In this document: piece after piece, positions 8,100 through 15,642 of the stretch
Numbering within the stretch: the first letter of the stretch is position 1
Layout of the letters: every line of letters starts with the position of its first letter
Source: Thiomicrorhabdus sp041583835
Lineage (GTDB): Bacteria; Pseudomonadota; Gammaproteobacteria; Thiomicrospirales; Thiomicrospiraceae
Direction of reading: 5' to 3'
Assembly: GCF_041583835.1 (NCBI RefSeq)
Contig: NZ_JBFHFC010000002.1
Location: 62,001-126,000, forward strand
DNA: 64,000 nt
Program-made: the position numbers and the translations under genes
Notes under the pieces: model-generated
Databases searched by the model: none
The model's input: the letters and a program-made list of their open reading frames with translations, nothing else
What the model was told of the DNA's origin: nothing

Positions 8100-9164
8100 T
8101 TATTTAGGTTGGTTGATGCAGCTAAGTAATTGAATTTCAATGTCCTTAAGATTGGTGGGAATATGCGAATCGAGCGATTCCTTTAAAGGAAGTTCGGTTG
8201 CAAATAATAGCTCCAGACGACTATCCTGGCGCCAGGCAATATCGGAAAACGTCAACCCTGAATCGCTCCAGTTCACCAGTTGCCATTCGTTACCGGTTTT
8301 TAACAGTCCTTTTGCACGGCTTAAAAATGGAGAGAGCCATTCAAAAAAAGCCTTTAATTGTACCCGGTTGAATTGTACGTCAGGCTCAAATACCCAGCCA
8401 ATGGCGCGAAGGCGGCCGTCAAGGTTGTCGCTTGAGAATTTGCTGACCTGTACTTTAGGAATTTGGCTTGAAAAATTTTGCGACGTGGCTTGCAGTTGGT
8501 CTTGATGTTCGTTTAATCCCTCAATCAGCGTGAAAGGCTGGCTTTGGTGAGTTCGATTCAACGATTCAAAATCGATTTTTCCATGCCGTGTCGGAAAAAT
8601 TGCCGTTTTGACCGGGAAGAGGTTTTCAAGTAGTTCGGTACTTTCAGCAAGCTCTTGAGGCGAAGCTAAGTCGGTTTTATTAAGCAGTATGATGTCGGCC
8701 AGGTTGACCAGGTCGCGCATTACGGCTGATTTTTGCCAACGCTGTGGTGTCAGTTGTTGCGGGGTGATGACGCAGTTGATCGCTTGTAATGCTAACGGAC
8801 GGGCGAAGCCGGTTTGTTTGAGGGTATCGATAATTTTTGCAGGATGGCCCAAGCCGGTCGGTTCAATCCAGAGACGGTCAAGAGGGTGCTGTAAGAGTTC
8901 GTTAATGGCTTGTACCAATCCGAATTGCGCTGTACAGCATACACAGCCGCCGGATACCCGGCTGATTTGAATGTGTTCCGTTTGCGGTTGATTGAGCGAG
9001 CCGTCAAGTGTGGCGGCATCGATGTCGATGTCGCCAAATTCGTTGATTAGAATTCCCCAACGTTCATTGACGGGTTTTTGCTGAATCAGGTGTTTTAGCG
9101 TAGTGGTTTTGCCGCTTCCCAACAGGCCTGTGACCAGATGAACGGGAAGGGAACCGGAGTGCAT
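8100..9164 (-). CDS. COG0523 (CobW/P47K) family metal-handling GTPase
   Basis: This is a 354-residue G3E-family GTPase. Family members insert or deliver metals, for example Zn by ZNG1-type proteins and others in cobalamin or nitrile hydratase systems. The Walker A motif GLLGSGKT is at residues 13-20, the defining metal-binding GGCVCC motif at 72-77, and the guanine-specificity motif NKTD follows in the middle. A C-terminal CobW_C domain is present. The ATG is 18 bases downstream of the mqo stop, and folE2 lies 132 bases further down the same strand. The folE2 context favours a role in zinc limitation, but the metal cannot be read from the sequence. Confidence 0.87.
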   Translation of the reverse strand: MHSGSLPVHLVTGLLGSGKTTTLKHLIQQKPVNERWGILINEFGDIDIDAATLDGSLNQPQTEHIQISRVSGGCVCCTAQFGLVQAINELLQHPLDRLWIEPTGLGHPAKIIDTLKQTGFARPLALQAINCVITPQQLTPQRWQKSAVMRDLVNLADIILLNKTDLASPQELAESTELLENLFPVKTAIFPTRHGKIDFESLNRTHQSQPFTLIEGLNEHQDQLQATSQNFSSQIPKVQVSKFSSDNLDGRLRAIGWVFEPDVQFNRVQLKAFFEWLSPFLSRAKGLLKTGNEWQLVNWSDSGLTFSDIAWRQDSRLELLFATELPLKESLDSHIPTNLKDIEIQLLSCINQPK

Positions 9165-9182
9165 GTCGGACGTAACCGGAGG

Positions 9183-10535
9183 TTATTTAAAGAACAGTAA
9201 ATCTTCGCCGTCCAACAGCTCTTCGACCAATTTTTCCTTGTCCAAATCAATGCCAAGACGTTCGGCAATAATTTGGGCGTCGCGGTAAGCGTTACCAAGA
9301 CAGGTGGTGGCCCCCGGCGAAGGCGTCATATTGAAGATCAGGTTTTCGTTTTCCGGTACGATGCTGGCTTCACCCAGTTTGAGTTGCATGGTGGTTTTGT
9401 CGATCACCTGAGGGCGTAACCCGCCAATGCCGGAAGCATATTCCAAATCTTCTGCCTTTAGTCCCGGAATGATTTTCTGGGCGTCTTTGGCAAACAGCTT
9501 GCGACGCAGCCATGGAATTTCAAACGCAAAGTTTCGGAAAATATAGTTGCGGATGGTGCTGTCTTTCATCAAATCCCAGAAGACTTTCAATACTTTGAAA
9601 TCGAGTTTCAGGCTCTTCCAGAAATCCCAATAGGTTCCACCGGTATAGCGTTCCAGTTTCGGAAGTACCAATGCCGTCGGTCCCAAACGGGTTTTTTCCA
9701 GTTCGACCAAGTCAGGGTCACCGTGCAGGGCGGCAAACGGTAGCTTGTCGTTTTGCATGGTGTAGACTTTTCCGTTAAGCATTTTAGGAACGTAGTAAAA
9801 GCTTCCTGCCATCGGCAAGATCGACATGTCCAGGCCGTGACCTAATTGGTTTGCCAACAGCAGGCTGTGGGCACCGGCGGATACGACAACGAAATGCGCC
9901 AGGAAGGTGCCTTGCGGAGTGGTCAGTTCGTAGTGATCGTCGAAACGCTGAATTTTTTCGACTTGAGTGCCCAAAGAGACATTAATTTCTTTGTTACTTT
10001 TGCGTGCACTGTTGATGAACGATTTCGATAGGTTACCGTAGTTAACGGCCGAATATTCGTCGGTACAGCCGGACGCCAGAATTTTTTCCGGGCGAGGTTT
10101 GCCGTTAATCAATGCCACACTCGGTTCGACTTCGGCAATTCGCTCGGCATCCCATAATTCCATGTAAGGGAAAGCTTCTGCAAATTTATGGTGACGCTCT
10201 TCCAGGCGCTCGCACTCTTCTTCGCCGACGGCCAGAATCATTTTCGGGAACTTGTAGATGAAATCGTTCTTTTCGACCTGATCGGCATAACGTACCAGCA
10301 TGTTTGCCTGACGTTTGACGATGACCGCTTTCTCAAGAGTGTAGTTGGTTTCGATATCGCCGCAGTGCAAGGTTTGACTGTTGCTTCGCGCATTGGAGTT
10401 AAGCGGAGCCAAAGAACCGTATTTTTCCAGAACGGCAATCGATTTGACGTCGCTGTATTTAGATAAAATATAGGTCAGGGCACAGCCGGAGATTCCTCCC
10501 CCTACAATGACAACGTCAAATACTCGATTTTTCAT
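9183..10535 (-). CDS. mqo: Malate:quinone oxidoreductase, Helicobacter type
   Basis: This FAD enzyme oxidises malate to oxaloacetate and passes electrons to the quinone pool at the inner membrane, replacing or complementing NAD-malate dehydrogenase. The 450 residues include the FAD dinucleotide-binding motif VGGGISG (11-17). They follow the Helicobacter pylori Mqo pattern closely: SNSQTLHCGDIETNYT near 51-66, PMAGSFYYVP in the middle, LPFAALHGDPD, the GIGGLRPQV motif and the C-terminal FNMTPSPGATTCL. An L-2-hydroxyglutarate oxidase-like activity is the main alternative. It is divergent from arsR and is followed after 18 bases by the COG0523 gene. Confidence 0.85.
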   Translation of the reverse strand: MKNRVFDVVIVGGGISGCALTYILSKYSDVKSIAVLEKYGSLAPLNSNARSNSQTLHCGDIETNYTLEKAVIVKRQANMLVRYADQVEKNDFIYKFPKMILAVGEEECERLEERHHKFAEAFPYMELWDAERIAEVEPSVALINGKPRPEKILASGCTDEYSAVNYGNLSKSFINSARKSNKEINVSLGTQVEKIQRFDDHYELTTPQGTFLAHFVVVSAGAHSLLLANQLGHGLDMSILPMAGSFYYVPKMLNGKVYTMQNDKLPFAALHGDPDLVELEKTRLGPTALVLPKLERYTGGTYWDFWKSLKLDFKVLKVFWDLMKDSTIRNYIFRNFAFEIPWLRRKLFAKDAQKIIPGLKAEDLEYASGIGGLRPQVIDKTTMQLKLGEASIVPENENLIFNMTPSPGATTCLGNAYRDAQIIAERLGIDLDKEKLVEELLDGEDLLFFK

Positions 10536-10666
10536 CTACGAAACTCTACCTACTAGTATGGTTATTTAATTGGGGTATTATATAAAATTATTTGATTTTT
10601 ATTCAGTAAACTCATTTAGTTTGCGGTGTATTCTTTTTAATTTTAGCGAGAAAGCGTTTTAAGCTT

Positions 10667-11014
10667 ATGTCAGAACTACAGCAGAGTGCTCAATTTTTTA
10701 AAGCGTTATCCGAACCCGTACGTTTGCGAATTCTTAACTTATTATTACACTCGGATGCTGAAATCTGTGTGTGTGCATTGATCGAGGCTCTGGATATACC
10801 TCAGAGTGTGATTTCACGTCATTTGGCTTATTTGCGTAAAGCAGAGTTGGTTCAGGCGCGTCGTGAGGGGGTGTGGATGCACTATTCTTTGCATGCTCAG
10901 ATGCCGACGATGTATCGCTCGGTATTGGCTGAATTCAAGCGTGGTTCTTTGAGTGAACCTCAATTGAAAGCGGATTTTGACAAAATTGGATGTGTTTTGT
11001 GTGTTTCCGCTTAA
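10667..11014 (+). CDS. arsR: ArsR-family arsenic-responsive repressor
   Basis: This 115-residue winged-helix repressor of the SmtB/ArsR family releases DNA on binding As(III)-type ligands. The thiol site in the third helix reads EICVCAL, with Cys34 and Cys36. The third Cys of the R773-type ELCVCDLC motif is absent, but a C-terminal Cys109-x-x-Cys112 pair could supply extra ligands. The recognition helix is around SVISRHLAYLRKA. The gene heads an operon with a dedicated GAPDH and ArsJ, and is divergent from mqo. The 131-base divergent region is AT-rich and probably carries both promoters. I could not single out one operator there. Confidence 0.9.
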   Translation: MSELQQSAQFFKALSEPVRLRILNLLLHSDAEICVCALIEALDIPQSVISRHLAYLRKAELVQARREGVWMHYSLHAQMPTMYRSVLAEFKRGSLSEPQLKADFDKIGCVLCVSA

Positions 11015-11054
11015 ATTGTCACATTTTCTTCATTTGGCTTTTTGGATAGGGGCC

Positions 11055-11060
11055 TATAAT
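11055..11060 (+). promoter_or_regulatory. Candidate -10 box for an internal gapdh-arsJ promoter
   Basis: A perfect TATAAT lies in the 105-base gap between arsR and gapdh, with a poor -35 candidate (TTTGGC, 16 bases upstream). It would allow transcription of gapdh and arsJ separately from arsR. Confidence 0.4.
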
Positions 11061-11062
11061 TT

Positions 11063-11087
11063 CAAATATATGCTTTAACAAATATAT
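11063..11087 (+). promoter_or_regulatory. Tandem CAAATATAT repeat, candidate ArsR operator
   Basis: CAAATATAT occurs twice (11063-11071 and 11079-11087) with a 16-base period, directly after the TATAAT. The arms also read ATATAT...ATATAT as an inverted pair. The position, just downstream of the -10 box, is where a repressor would block transcription. Assignment to ArsR is inference. Confidence 0.35.
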
Positions 11088-11119
11088 CTGAATCTCAATG
11101 TAACTAAGAGAAAAACATT

Positions 11120-12139
11120 ATGATTAAAGTCGCTATCAACGGGTTTGGAAGAATGGGGCGTTTGGCTCTGCGTGTCGCTTACGATTGGCCGGGAATCGAG
11201 TTTGTGCACATCAACGAGATTGCTACGGACGCGTACGGGTCGGCTCACTTGTTGAACTTCGATTCGGCTCATGGACGTTGGCATCATCAGGCCGTCGAAT
11301 ATGCCGATCAAATTATGATCAACGATCAGGTGATCGGTTATTCGCAAAATGCGCAGATTGCCGATACCGATTGGGCAGGTTTAGGCGTCGACATCGTCAT
11401 TGAGGCGACGGGTAAGTTCCGTACTGAAGAAAGTTTGCAGCCTTATTTGGAACAAGGGGTGAAGCAGGTCATTGTAGCGGCTCCGATGAGCGGCGGAATC
11501 AAGAACATCGTTATGGGAATCAATGACGATGTATTTGTTGCGGGAGAAGATCCGATCATTACTTCGGCTTCCTGTACCACCAACTGTATCGCACCGGTTA
11601 TTAAAGTGCTGCAAGAGCAGATCGGTATCAAGCATGGCATGATCACCACATTGCACGATCGTACCAATACTCAAAAGGTGGTGGATCACGGTCATAAAGA
11701 TTTACGTCGTGCACGCGCCAGTTTCGAGTCGCTGATTCCCACCTCGACCGGTTCCGCTAAGGCAATCGGTACGATTTTCCCTGAATTGAACGGTCGTTTG
11801 AACGGATTGGCGGTGCGGGTACCGCTGATGAATGCGTCTTTGACGGATTTGGTGTTGGAAATGGAACGCAAAACCAGCGCCGAAGAGGTGAACGAATTGT
11901 TTAAAACCGCTTCCGAAACCTATCTTAAGGATATTCTCGGATATGAAGAACGCCCTTTGGTTTCGGTGGATTATGAAGGTGAAACTTGTTCTGCCGTGAT
12001 TGATGCCCTGTCTACGATGGTGGTTGACGGCACACAGTTGAAAGTCTTGGCTTGGTATGACAATGAAATCGGTTATGTAGCGCGAATGATGGAATTGGCG
12101 TTAAAGGTCGGTAAATTGAATCGCGATATAGTGGCGTAA
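11120..12139 (+). CDS. ArsJ-associated glyceraldehyde-3-phosphate dehydrogenase
   Basis: This 339-residue GAPDH sits between arsR and arsJ. In the characterised arsJ systems this enzyme uses arsenate in place of phosphate to form 1-arseno-3-phosphoglycerate, which ArsJ then exports. Visible features are the NAD-binding GFGRMGR motif at the N-terminus (8-14), the catalytic Cys152 in SASCTTNC, HDRTNTQ downstream, and the C-terminal WYDNEIGY motif. It probably functions in arsenate detoxification and not as the housekeeping glycolytic or Calvin-cycle enzyme, judging from context. The arsJ ATG is 80 bases downstream. Confidence 0.9.
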   Translation: MIKVAINGFGRMGRLALRVAYDWPGIEFVHINEIATDAYGSAHLLNFDSAHGRWHHQAVEYADQIMINDQVIGYSQNAQIADTDWAGLGVDIVIEATGKFRTEESLQPYLEQGVKQVIVAAPMSGGIKNIVMGINDDVFVAGEDPIITSASCTTNCIAPVIKVLQEQIGIKHGMITTLHDRTNTQKVVDHGHKDLRRARASFESLIPTSTGSAKAIGTIFPELNGRLNGLAVRVPLMNASLTDLVLEMERKTSAEEVNELFKTASETYLKDILGYEERPLVSVDYEGETCSAVIDALSTMVVDGTQLKVLAWYDNEIGYVARMMELALKVGKLNRDIVA

Positions 12140-12219
12140 AACGTTTTCTTATACTAGGGCGTTTTGACGAAATTTCTAAGCAAATAAGTCGCTCTCTCGG
12201 CTTTTATGGACGCTAATCG

Positions 12220-13407
12220 ATGAATGCAATTCAGCAATACAGTATTGTGACGGCTAATTATTGGGCCTTTACACTCACGGATGGCGCTTTACGAATGTTG
12301 GTATTGTTGTTTTTCTACCAGCAAGGGTTTAGTCCGTTTGAAATTGCCATGTTGTTCGTTCTTTACGAGTTTTTCGGCATCGTCACTAATTTGATCGGCG
12401 GATGGGTCGGTGCAAGGATGGGGCTCAAGCTTACCATGGATGTCGGCCTTGCTTTGCAGATCGGCGCTTTGTTGATGCTGACGGTCAATCCGGAGTGGTT
12501 GACGGTCGCTTATGTGATGATCGCCCAGGCTCTGTCCGGTATCGCCAAAGACCTCAATAAGATGAGTGCCAAGAGCAGTATCAAGAGTCTGGCTTCGGAT
12601 GCCGAGGGTAAACTCTATCGCTGGGTGGCGTTGTTGACCGGTTCCAAGAACGCATTGAAAGGCGTAGGATTTTTTCTGGGCGCATTCTTGTTGTCTGCAG
12701 TCGGTTTCGAAAACGCTTTGTACATTCTGTCAGCCCTGCTTGTGCTGGCATTGGTTGTCTCCCTGGTGTTTCTTGAGAGCGATCTCGGTAAAGCCAAAAA
12801 CAAGTCTAAATTCAGCGAAATCTTCTCGAAAAGCCCGGCGGTCAACGGCTTGTCTGCGGCGCGTTTTTTTCTATTCGGTGCACGTGACATCTGGTTTGTG
12901 GTGGCGTTACCTGTCTATCTGGCTAGTGTCTTGGGATGGGAAGAGACCGAAATCGGTGCTTATCTCGCTCTCTGGGTCATAGGTTATGGATTCATTCAGG
13001 CCAGCGCGCCCAAAATCACCGGCAGCAAAAGCCCGCATCCGCCGACATCCCGTACCGCCATGTTATTGGCGTTTGCACTCGCTACCATTCCTTTCGTAAT
13101 GGGGGTGACTTTGAGTTACGAGCCGGAATGGATTTTGTTGGTCGGCCTGTTATTGTTTGCGGTGGCCTTTGCTTTGAATTCCGCCGTCCATTCTTATCTG
13201 ATCGTTTCTTATGCCGACGCCGACGGCACTTCCAAAGACGTCGGGTTTTACTATATGGCGAATGCCGGTGGCCGTTTGGCCGGAACCTTATTGTCCGGTT
13301 ATATTTATCAGGTGGCCGGTATGGAAGCGTGTCTTTTTGCCGCCGCCGGTTTCGTTGTTGTTGCCGGTGCTCTGGCCGGTAGAATCGCCCCGATAAAATC
13401 AATCTAG
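12220..13407 (+). CDS. arsJ: ArsJ, MFS exporter for the organoarsenical 1-arseno-3-phosphoglycerate
   Basis: This 395-residue major facilitator protein has about twelve hydrophobic segments. The N-terminus (YWAFTLTDGALRMLVLLFF) and the loop around SGIAKDLNKMSAKSSIK are characteristic of ArsJ, and the location behind gapdh confirms it. ArsJ extrudes 1-arseno-3-phosphoglycerate, which then decays to arsenate outside, so the pair gives As(V) resistance without an arsenate reductase. No arsC, arsB or acr3 is present in the window. No clear terminator follows in the roughly 95 bases before the LemA gene. Confidence 0.92.
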   Translation: MNAIQQYSIVTANYWAFTLTDGALRMLVLLFFYQQGFSPFEIAMLFVLYEFFGIVTNLIGGWVGARMGLKLTMDVGLALQIGALLMLTVNPEWLTVAYVMIAQALSGIAKDLNKMSAKSSIKSLASDAEGKLYRWVALLTGSKNALKGVGFFLGAFLLSAVGFENALYILSALLVLALVVSLVFLESDLGKAKNKSKFSEIFSKSPAVNGLSAARFFLFGARDIWFVVALPVYLASVLGWEETEIGAYLALWVIGYGFIQASAPKITGSKSPHPPTSRTAMLLAFALATIPFVMGVTLSYEPEWILLVGLLLFAVAFALNSAVHSYLIVSYADADGTSKDVGFYYMANAGGRLAGTLLSGYIYQVAGMEACLFAAAGFVVVAGALAGRIAPIKSI

Positions 13408-13501
13408 TAATTTTCCTTACACAATATAAGTATTTCTACTTGCTATCACCCTGTAACTTACGTAATAATATGTACTTGTGTGGATTGTGAGGGAGACAAC
13501 C

Positions 13502-14122
13502 GTGTTTGATTATGAAAATATCTTGGGGCTGAACGGCTGGATTCTAGCAGCTGCGTTTTTAATATCCCTGTATTTCATTAGCTTGTATGTCAGGTTGTTG
13601 CGACTGAGACGCCAGGTGTATGAAAATTTTTCTCGTATGGACGTGTTATTAAAAAAACGCGATGTTGAAATTCCCAAGCTGGTTGTCGTTGTTCAGAAAT
13701 ATTTGAGTTATGAGCAGGTGCTGTTTACCCGTTTGGCGAAAGCGCGTCATGTCGTATCCGAGTCGACCGGACGGCTTGAACATGTTGAGAGTTTTATTCA
13801 AGCGGAAGCCTATTTGCAAGGAGCTTTGGAGAAATTATTGCAATTGTCTAAACTGATCCCGGAAATGGAATCCAATGAAAACTTTCACGTGATTATTAAG
13901 CAATTCAAGCAATTGGATTCGGCCATTTCAGATCGTCGTAAACAGTATAATTTCAGTGTTGAGAATTTTGATTCGGTATTGCAGAGTTTTCCCAACCGGA
14001 TGTTTGCGAAATTATTCAAGTTTCAAAATTACAATACCTTAGAGCTGGACGGCATAGAGTTGGATGATCGTAATTTGGACGTGCTTTTTGATCAATATAA
14101 GCATGGTGTTGGAAATTATTAG
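13502..14122 (+). CDS. LemA-family membrane-anchored protein
   Basis: This 206-residue protein has a single N-terminal membrane anchor (about residues 8-30) followed by a helical LemA domain. The RLLRLRRQVYENFSRMDV... segment matches the family pattern in which a basic turn leads into an Asn/Asp-rich helix. The function of LemA proteins is unknown. The GTG at 13502 is preferred because GAGGGAGA lies about 5 bases upstream. An in-frame GTG 24 bases earlier has no ribosome binding site. The gene stands between arsJ and a strong bidirectional terminator. Confidence 0.75.
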   Translation: MFDYENILGLNGWILAAAFLISLYFISLYVRLLRLRRQVYENFSRMDVLLKKRDVEIPKLVVVVQKYLSYEQVLFTRLAKARHVVSESTGRLEHVESFIQAEAYLQGALEKLLQLSKLIPEMESNENFHVIIKQFKQLDSAISDRRKQYNFSVENFDSVLQSFPNRMFAKLFKFQNYNTLELDGIELDDRNLDVLFDQYKHGVGNY

Positions 14123-14161
14123 ATGACGGTTTAGCCGATCTGCTGATGTTGTTTGATAGGG

Positions 14162-14192
14162 ACGGGCCTAATCGTAATAGGCCCGTTTTTTA
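14162..14192. terminator. Bidirectional terminator between the LemA and YeeE/YedE genes
   Basis: A perfect 9-bp stem (ACGGGCCTA / TAGGCCCGT) with a 7-base loop and a T tract on the plus strand. It separates two convergent genes. Confidence 0.8.
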
Positions 14193-15332
14193 TGTCAGGT
14201 ATTTTCTGAAGTGTAAACCGACCATATTGCCGAACAGGGCAAATATGAACCAGACCCAACCGTGTCCGCTGCCGGATGCGATGCCGCTGAAAAAAGCGCC
14301 GATATTGCAACCTGATGCCATGACGGCACCAAATCCCATAATTATGCCTCCGATGATGCTTCCCATAACGGCACGGGAACTAATGGGCACTTTTGACCTC
14401 GGGTGAAAGGCGGAGACCATTAATGCGCCCAGGATGACCCCCATTGTGGTTAAGCTCACTTGATTTTCAAAGATACCTTGGTTCATTCGAGTCATGTTTT
14501 CCATGCTGTAATCCCAGAAGCTCCAGTCTAGAGGCAGATTAAACAAGTCGATTAAACGACTTCCCCAGTAAGGGAATATCGAGCTGATAGACCAAGGCTG
14601 CCCCGAAGCAAACAGCAGCGTAGCGTTCAAGAATGCCAGCCCCAATCCGGCTAAAAGGAAAGGATGAAATTGCGGTATTTTGTCTTTTTTTCCTGCGAGC
14701 GCTTCAATTTGGCCGTGTCGTTTGTGTTCAATGCGTTTTAGTAACAGATAGAGCGTAAGCAGGATCAACAGTTGAATCAATAACCCCATAACCCATCCGA
14801 ACTGTCTCTGGAAAGCAAATGGTTCGATGCTCGCAAGATTGTGCCAGTCGGTATAGGTGTAGGCGGCTAAGGTGCCGCCTACAACCATAAAAAACAGGGT
14901 GGTGAAAGATAGGGGTTGCAACTGTCCGACTCGATTAAGCGTGCCGGACGTGCAGCCGCAACCTATCTGCATGCCGATACCAAACAAAAAAGCGCCGATA
15001 GGGATGGAAAGGCTTAGTGTGCGAATAAAGCCATTGAAGCTTTGCTGTTGCCATTGTTCCATTGCGAGTAGCGGCGCAAATAGAAAAATGGCCAGGCCTA
15101 GCATCCAGATGATCGCTCGCATTCCTGCGGTTTTATTCTCATTGATAAGGGATCGAAAGCTACTGCTGAATCCGTAATGGAAATAATTTAAAGCCGCTCC
15201 CATCAACCCGCCGATCAATACAAGAATGAACGTGTTTAATCCGTTTAAATGCAGCCAGTCATTGATGAGCAGCAAAATAAGAGGACTGCCAAGCAATAGT
15301 GCCGGGGCGGTTGTTTTATACGTGATCTGCAT
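14190..15332 (-). CDS. YeeE/YedE-family sulfur-compound transporter (two fused repeats)
   Basis: This 380-residue membrane protein has two internally related sulfur-transport repeats. The first carries the Cys-rich pore motif GCGCTSGT near residues 124-131 and the second carries ASGCNIG near residue 340. Family members such as TsuA import thiosulfate through a relay of conserved cysteines, so a role in uptake or handling of thiosulfate or a related thiol compound is likely. This would suit a sulfur oxidiser. The gene stands alone on the minus strand, divergent from the JDVT-CTERM protein gene. The exact substrate is inference. Confidence 0.88.
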   Translation of the reverse strand: MQITYKTTAPALLLGSPLILLLINDWLHLNGLNTFILVLIGGLMGAALNYFHYGFSSSFRSLINENKTAGMRAIIWMLGLAIFLFAPLLAMEQWQQQSFNGFIRTLSLSIPIGAFLFGIGMQIGCGCTSGTLNRVGQLQPLSFTTLFFMVVGGTLAAYTYTDWHNLASIEPFAFQRQFGWVMGLLIQLLILLTLYLLLKRIEHKRHGQIEALAGKKDKIPQFHPFLLAGLGLAFLNATLLFASGQPWSISSIFPYWGSRLIDLFNLPLDWSFWDYSMENMTRMNQGIFENQVSLTTMGVILGALMVSAFHPRSKVPISSRAVMGSIIGGIIMGFGAVMASGCNIGAFFSGIASGSGHGWVWFIFALFGNMVGLHFRKYLT

Positions 15333-15371
15333 GGAAGAGCTCTTGGGGTTCGTGTTTATTTCGAATAATTG

Positions 15372-15390
15372 TAATAAAATAATTTTATTA
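15372..15390. repeat. Perfect 19-base AT palindrome upstream of the YeeE/YedE gene
   Basis: TAATAAAAT - A - ATTTTATTA, 40 bases upstream of the transporter start codon. It could be an operator. The low complexity means chance is a real alternative. Confidence 0.35.
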
Positions 15391-15518
15391 AATTAAATAG
15401 ATAAAATTTATAAGCGTATTGATGATGCATTTCATTTATGAGCCGGCAGGATAGATAAAATCACTTAATATTAGGAAGGATTTATTTTCTTGTCATATTT
15501 GATGTTTTTTTGGAAAAA

Positions 15519-15532
15519 ATGATTTAAATCAA
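15519..15532. promoter_or_regulatory. FNR-type binding site candidate
   Basis: ATGATTTAAATCAA matches the FNR consensus TTGAT-N4-ATCAA at 9 of 10 defined positions. It lies about 110 bases upstream of the JDVT-CTERM protein start. Other CRP/FNR-family proteins (such as Dnr) would read the same sequence. Confidence 0.4.
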
Positions 15533-15642
15533 GTTCATTTTGGCAAATCACCCTATAAGGGGATGGGTAATTCGTTATGATCTATTTACACTTCAATTGA
15601 GATTAATACTAATTTGTATTGGCTACATAAAGAGGAAGGGTT

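Larger units (their letters stand above)
15333..15642. other. 310-base AT-rich divergent intergenic region
   Basis: It holds no gene. It contains a perfect 19-base AT palindrome near the YeeE/YedE start (15372-15390), an FNR-like site (15519-15532), and a good ribosome binding site (AGAGGAAGGG) just before 15643. It probably carries promoters for both divergent genes. Confidence 0.6.

Noticed and set aside
12936..13402. Overlapping ORFs on both strands within arsJ
   Set aside because: They are very Arg-rich alternative-frame translations of a clear MFS transporter gene.
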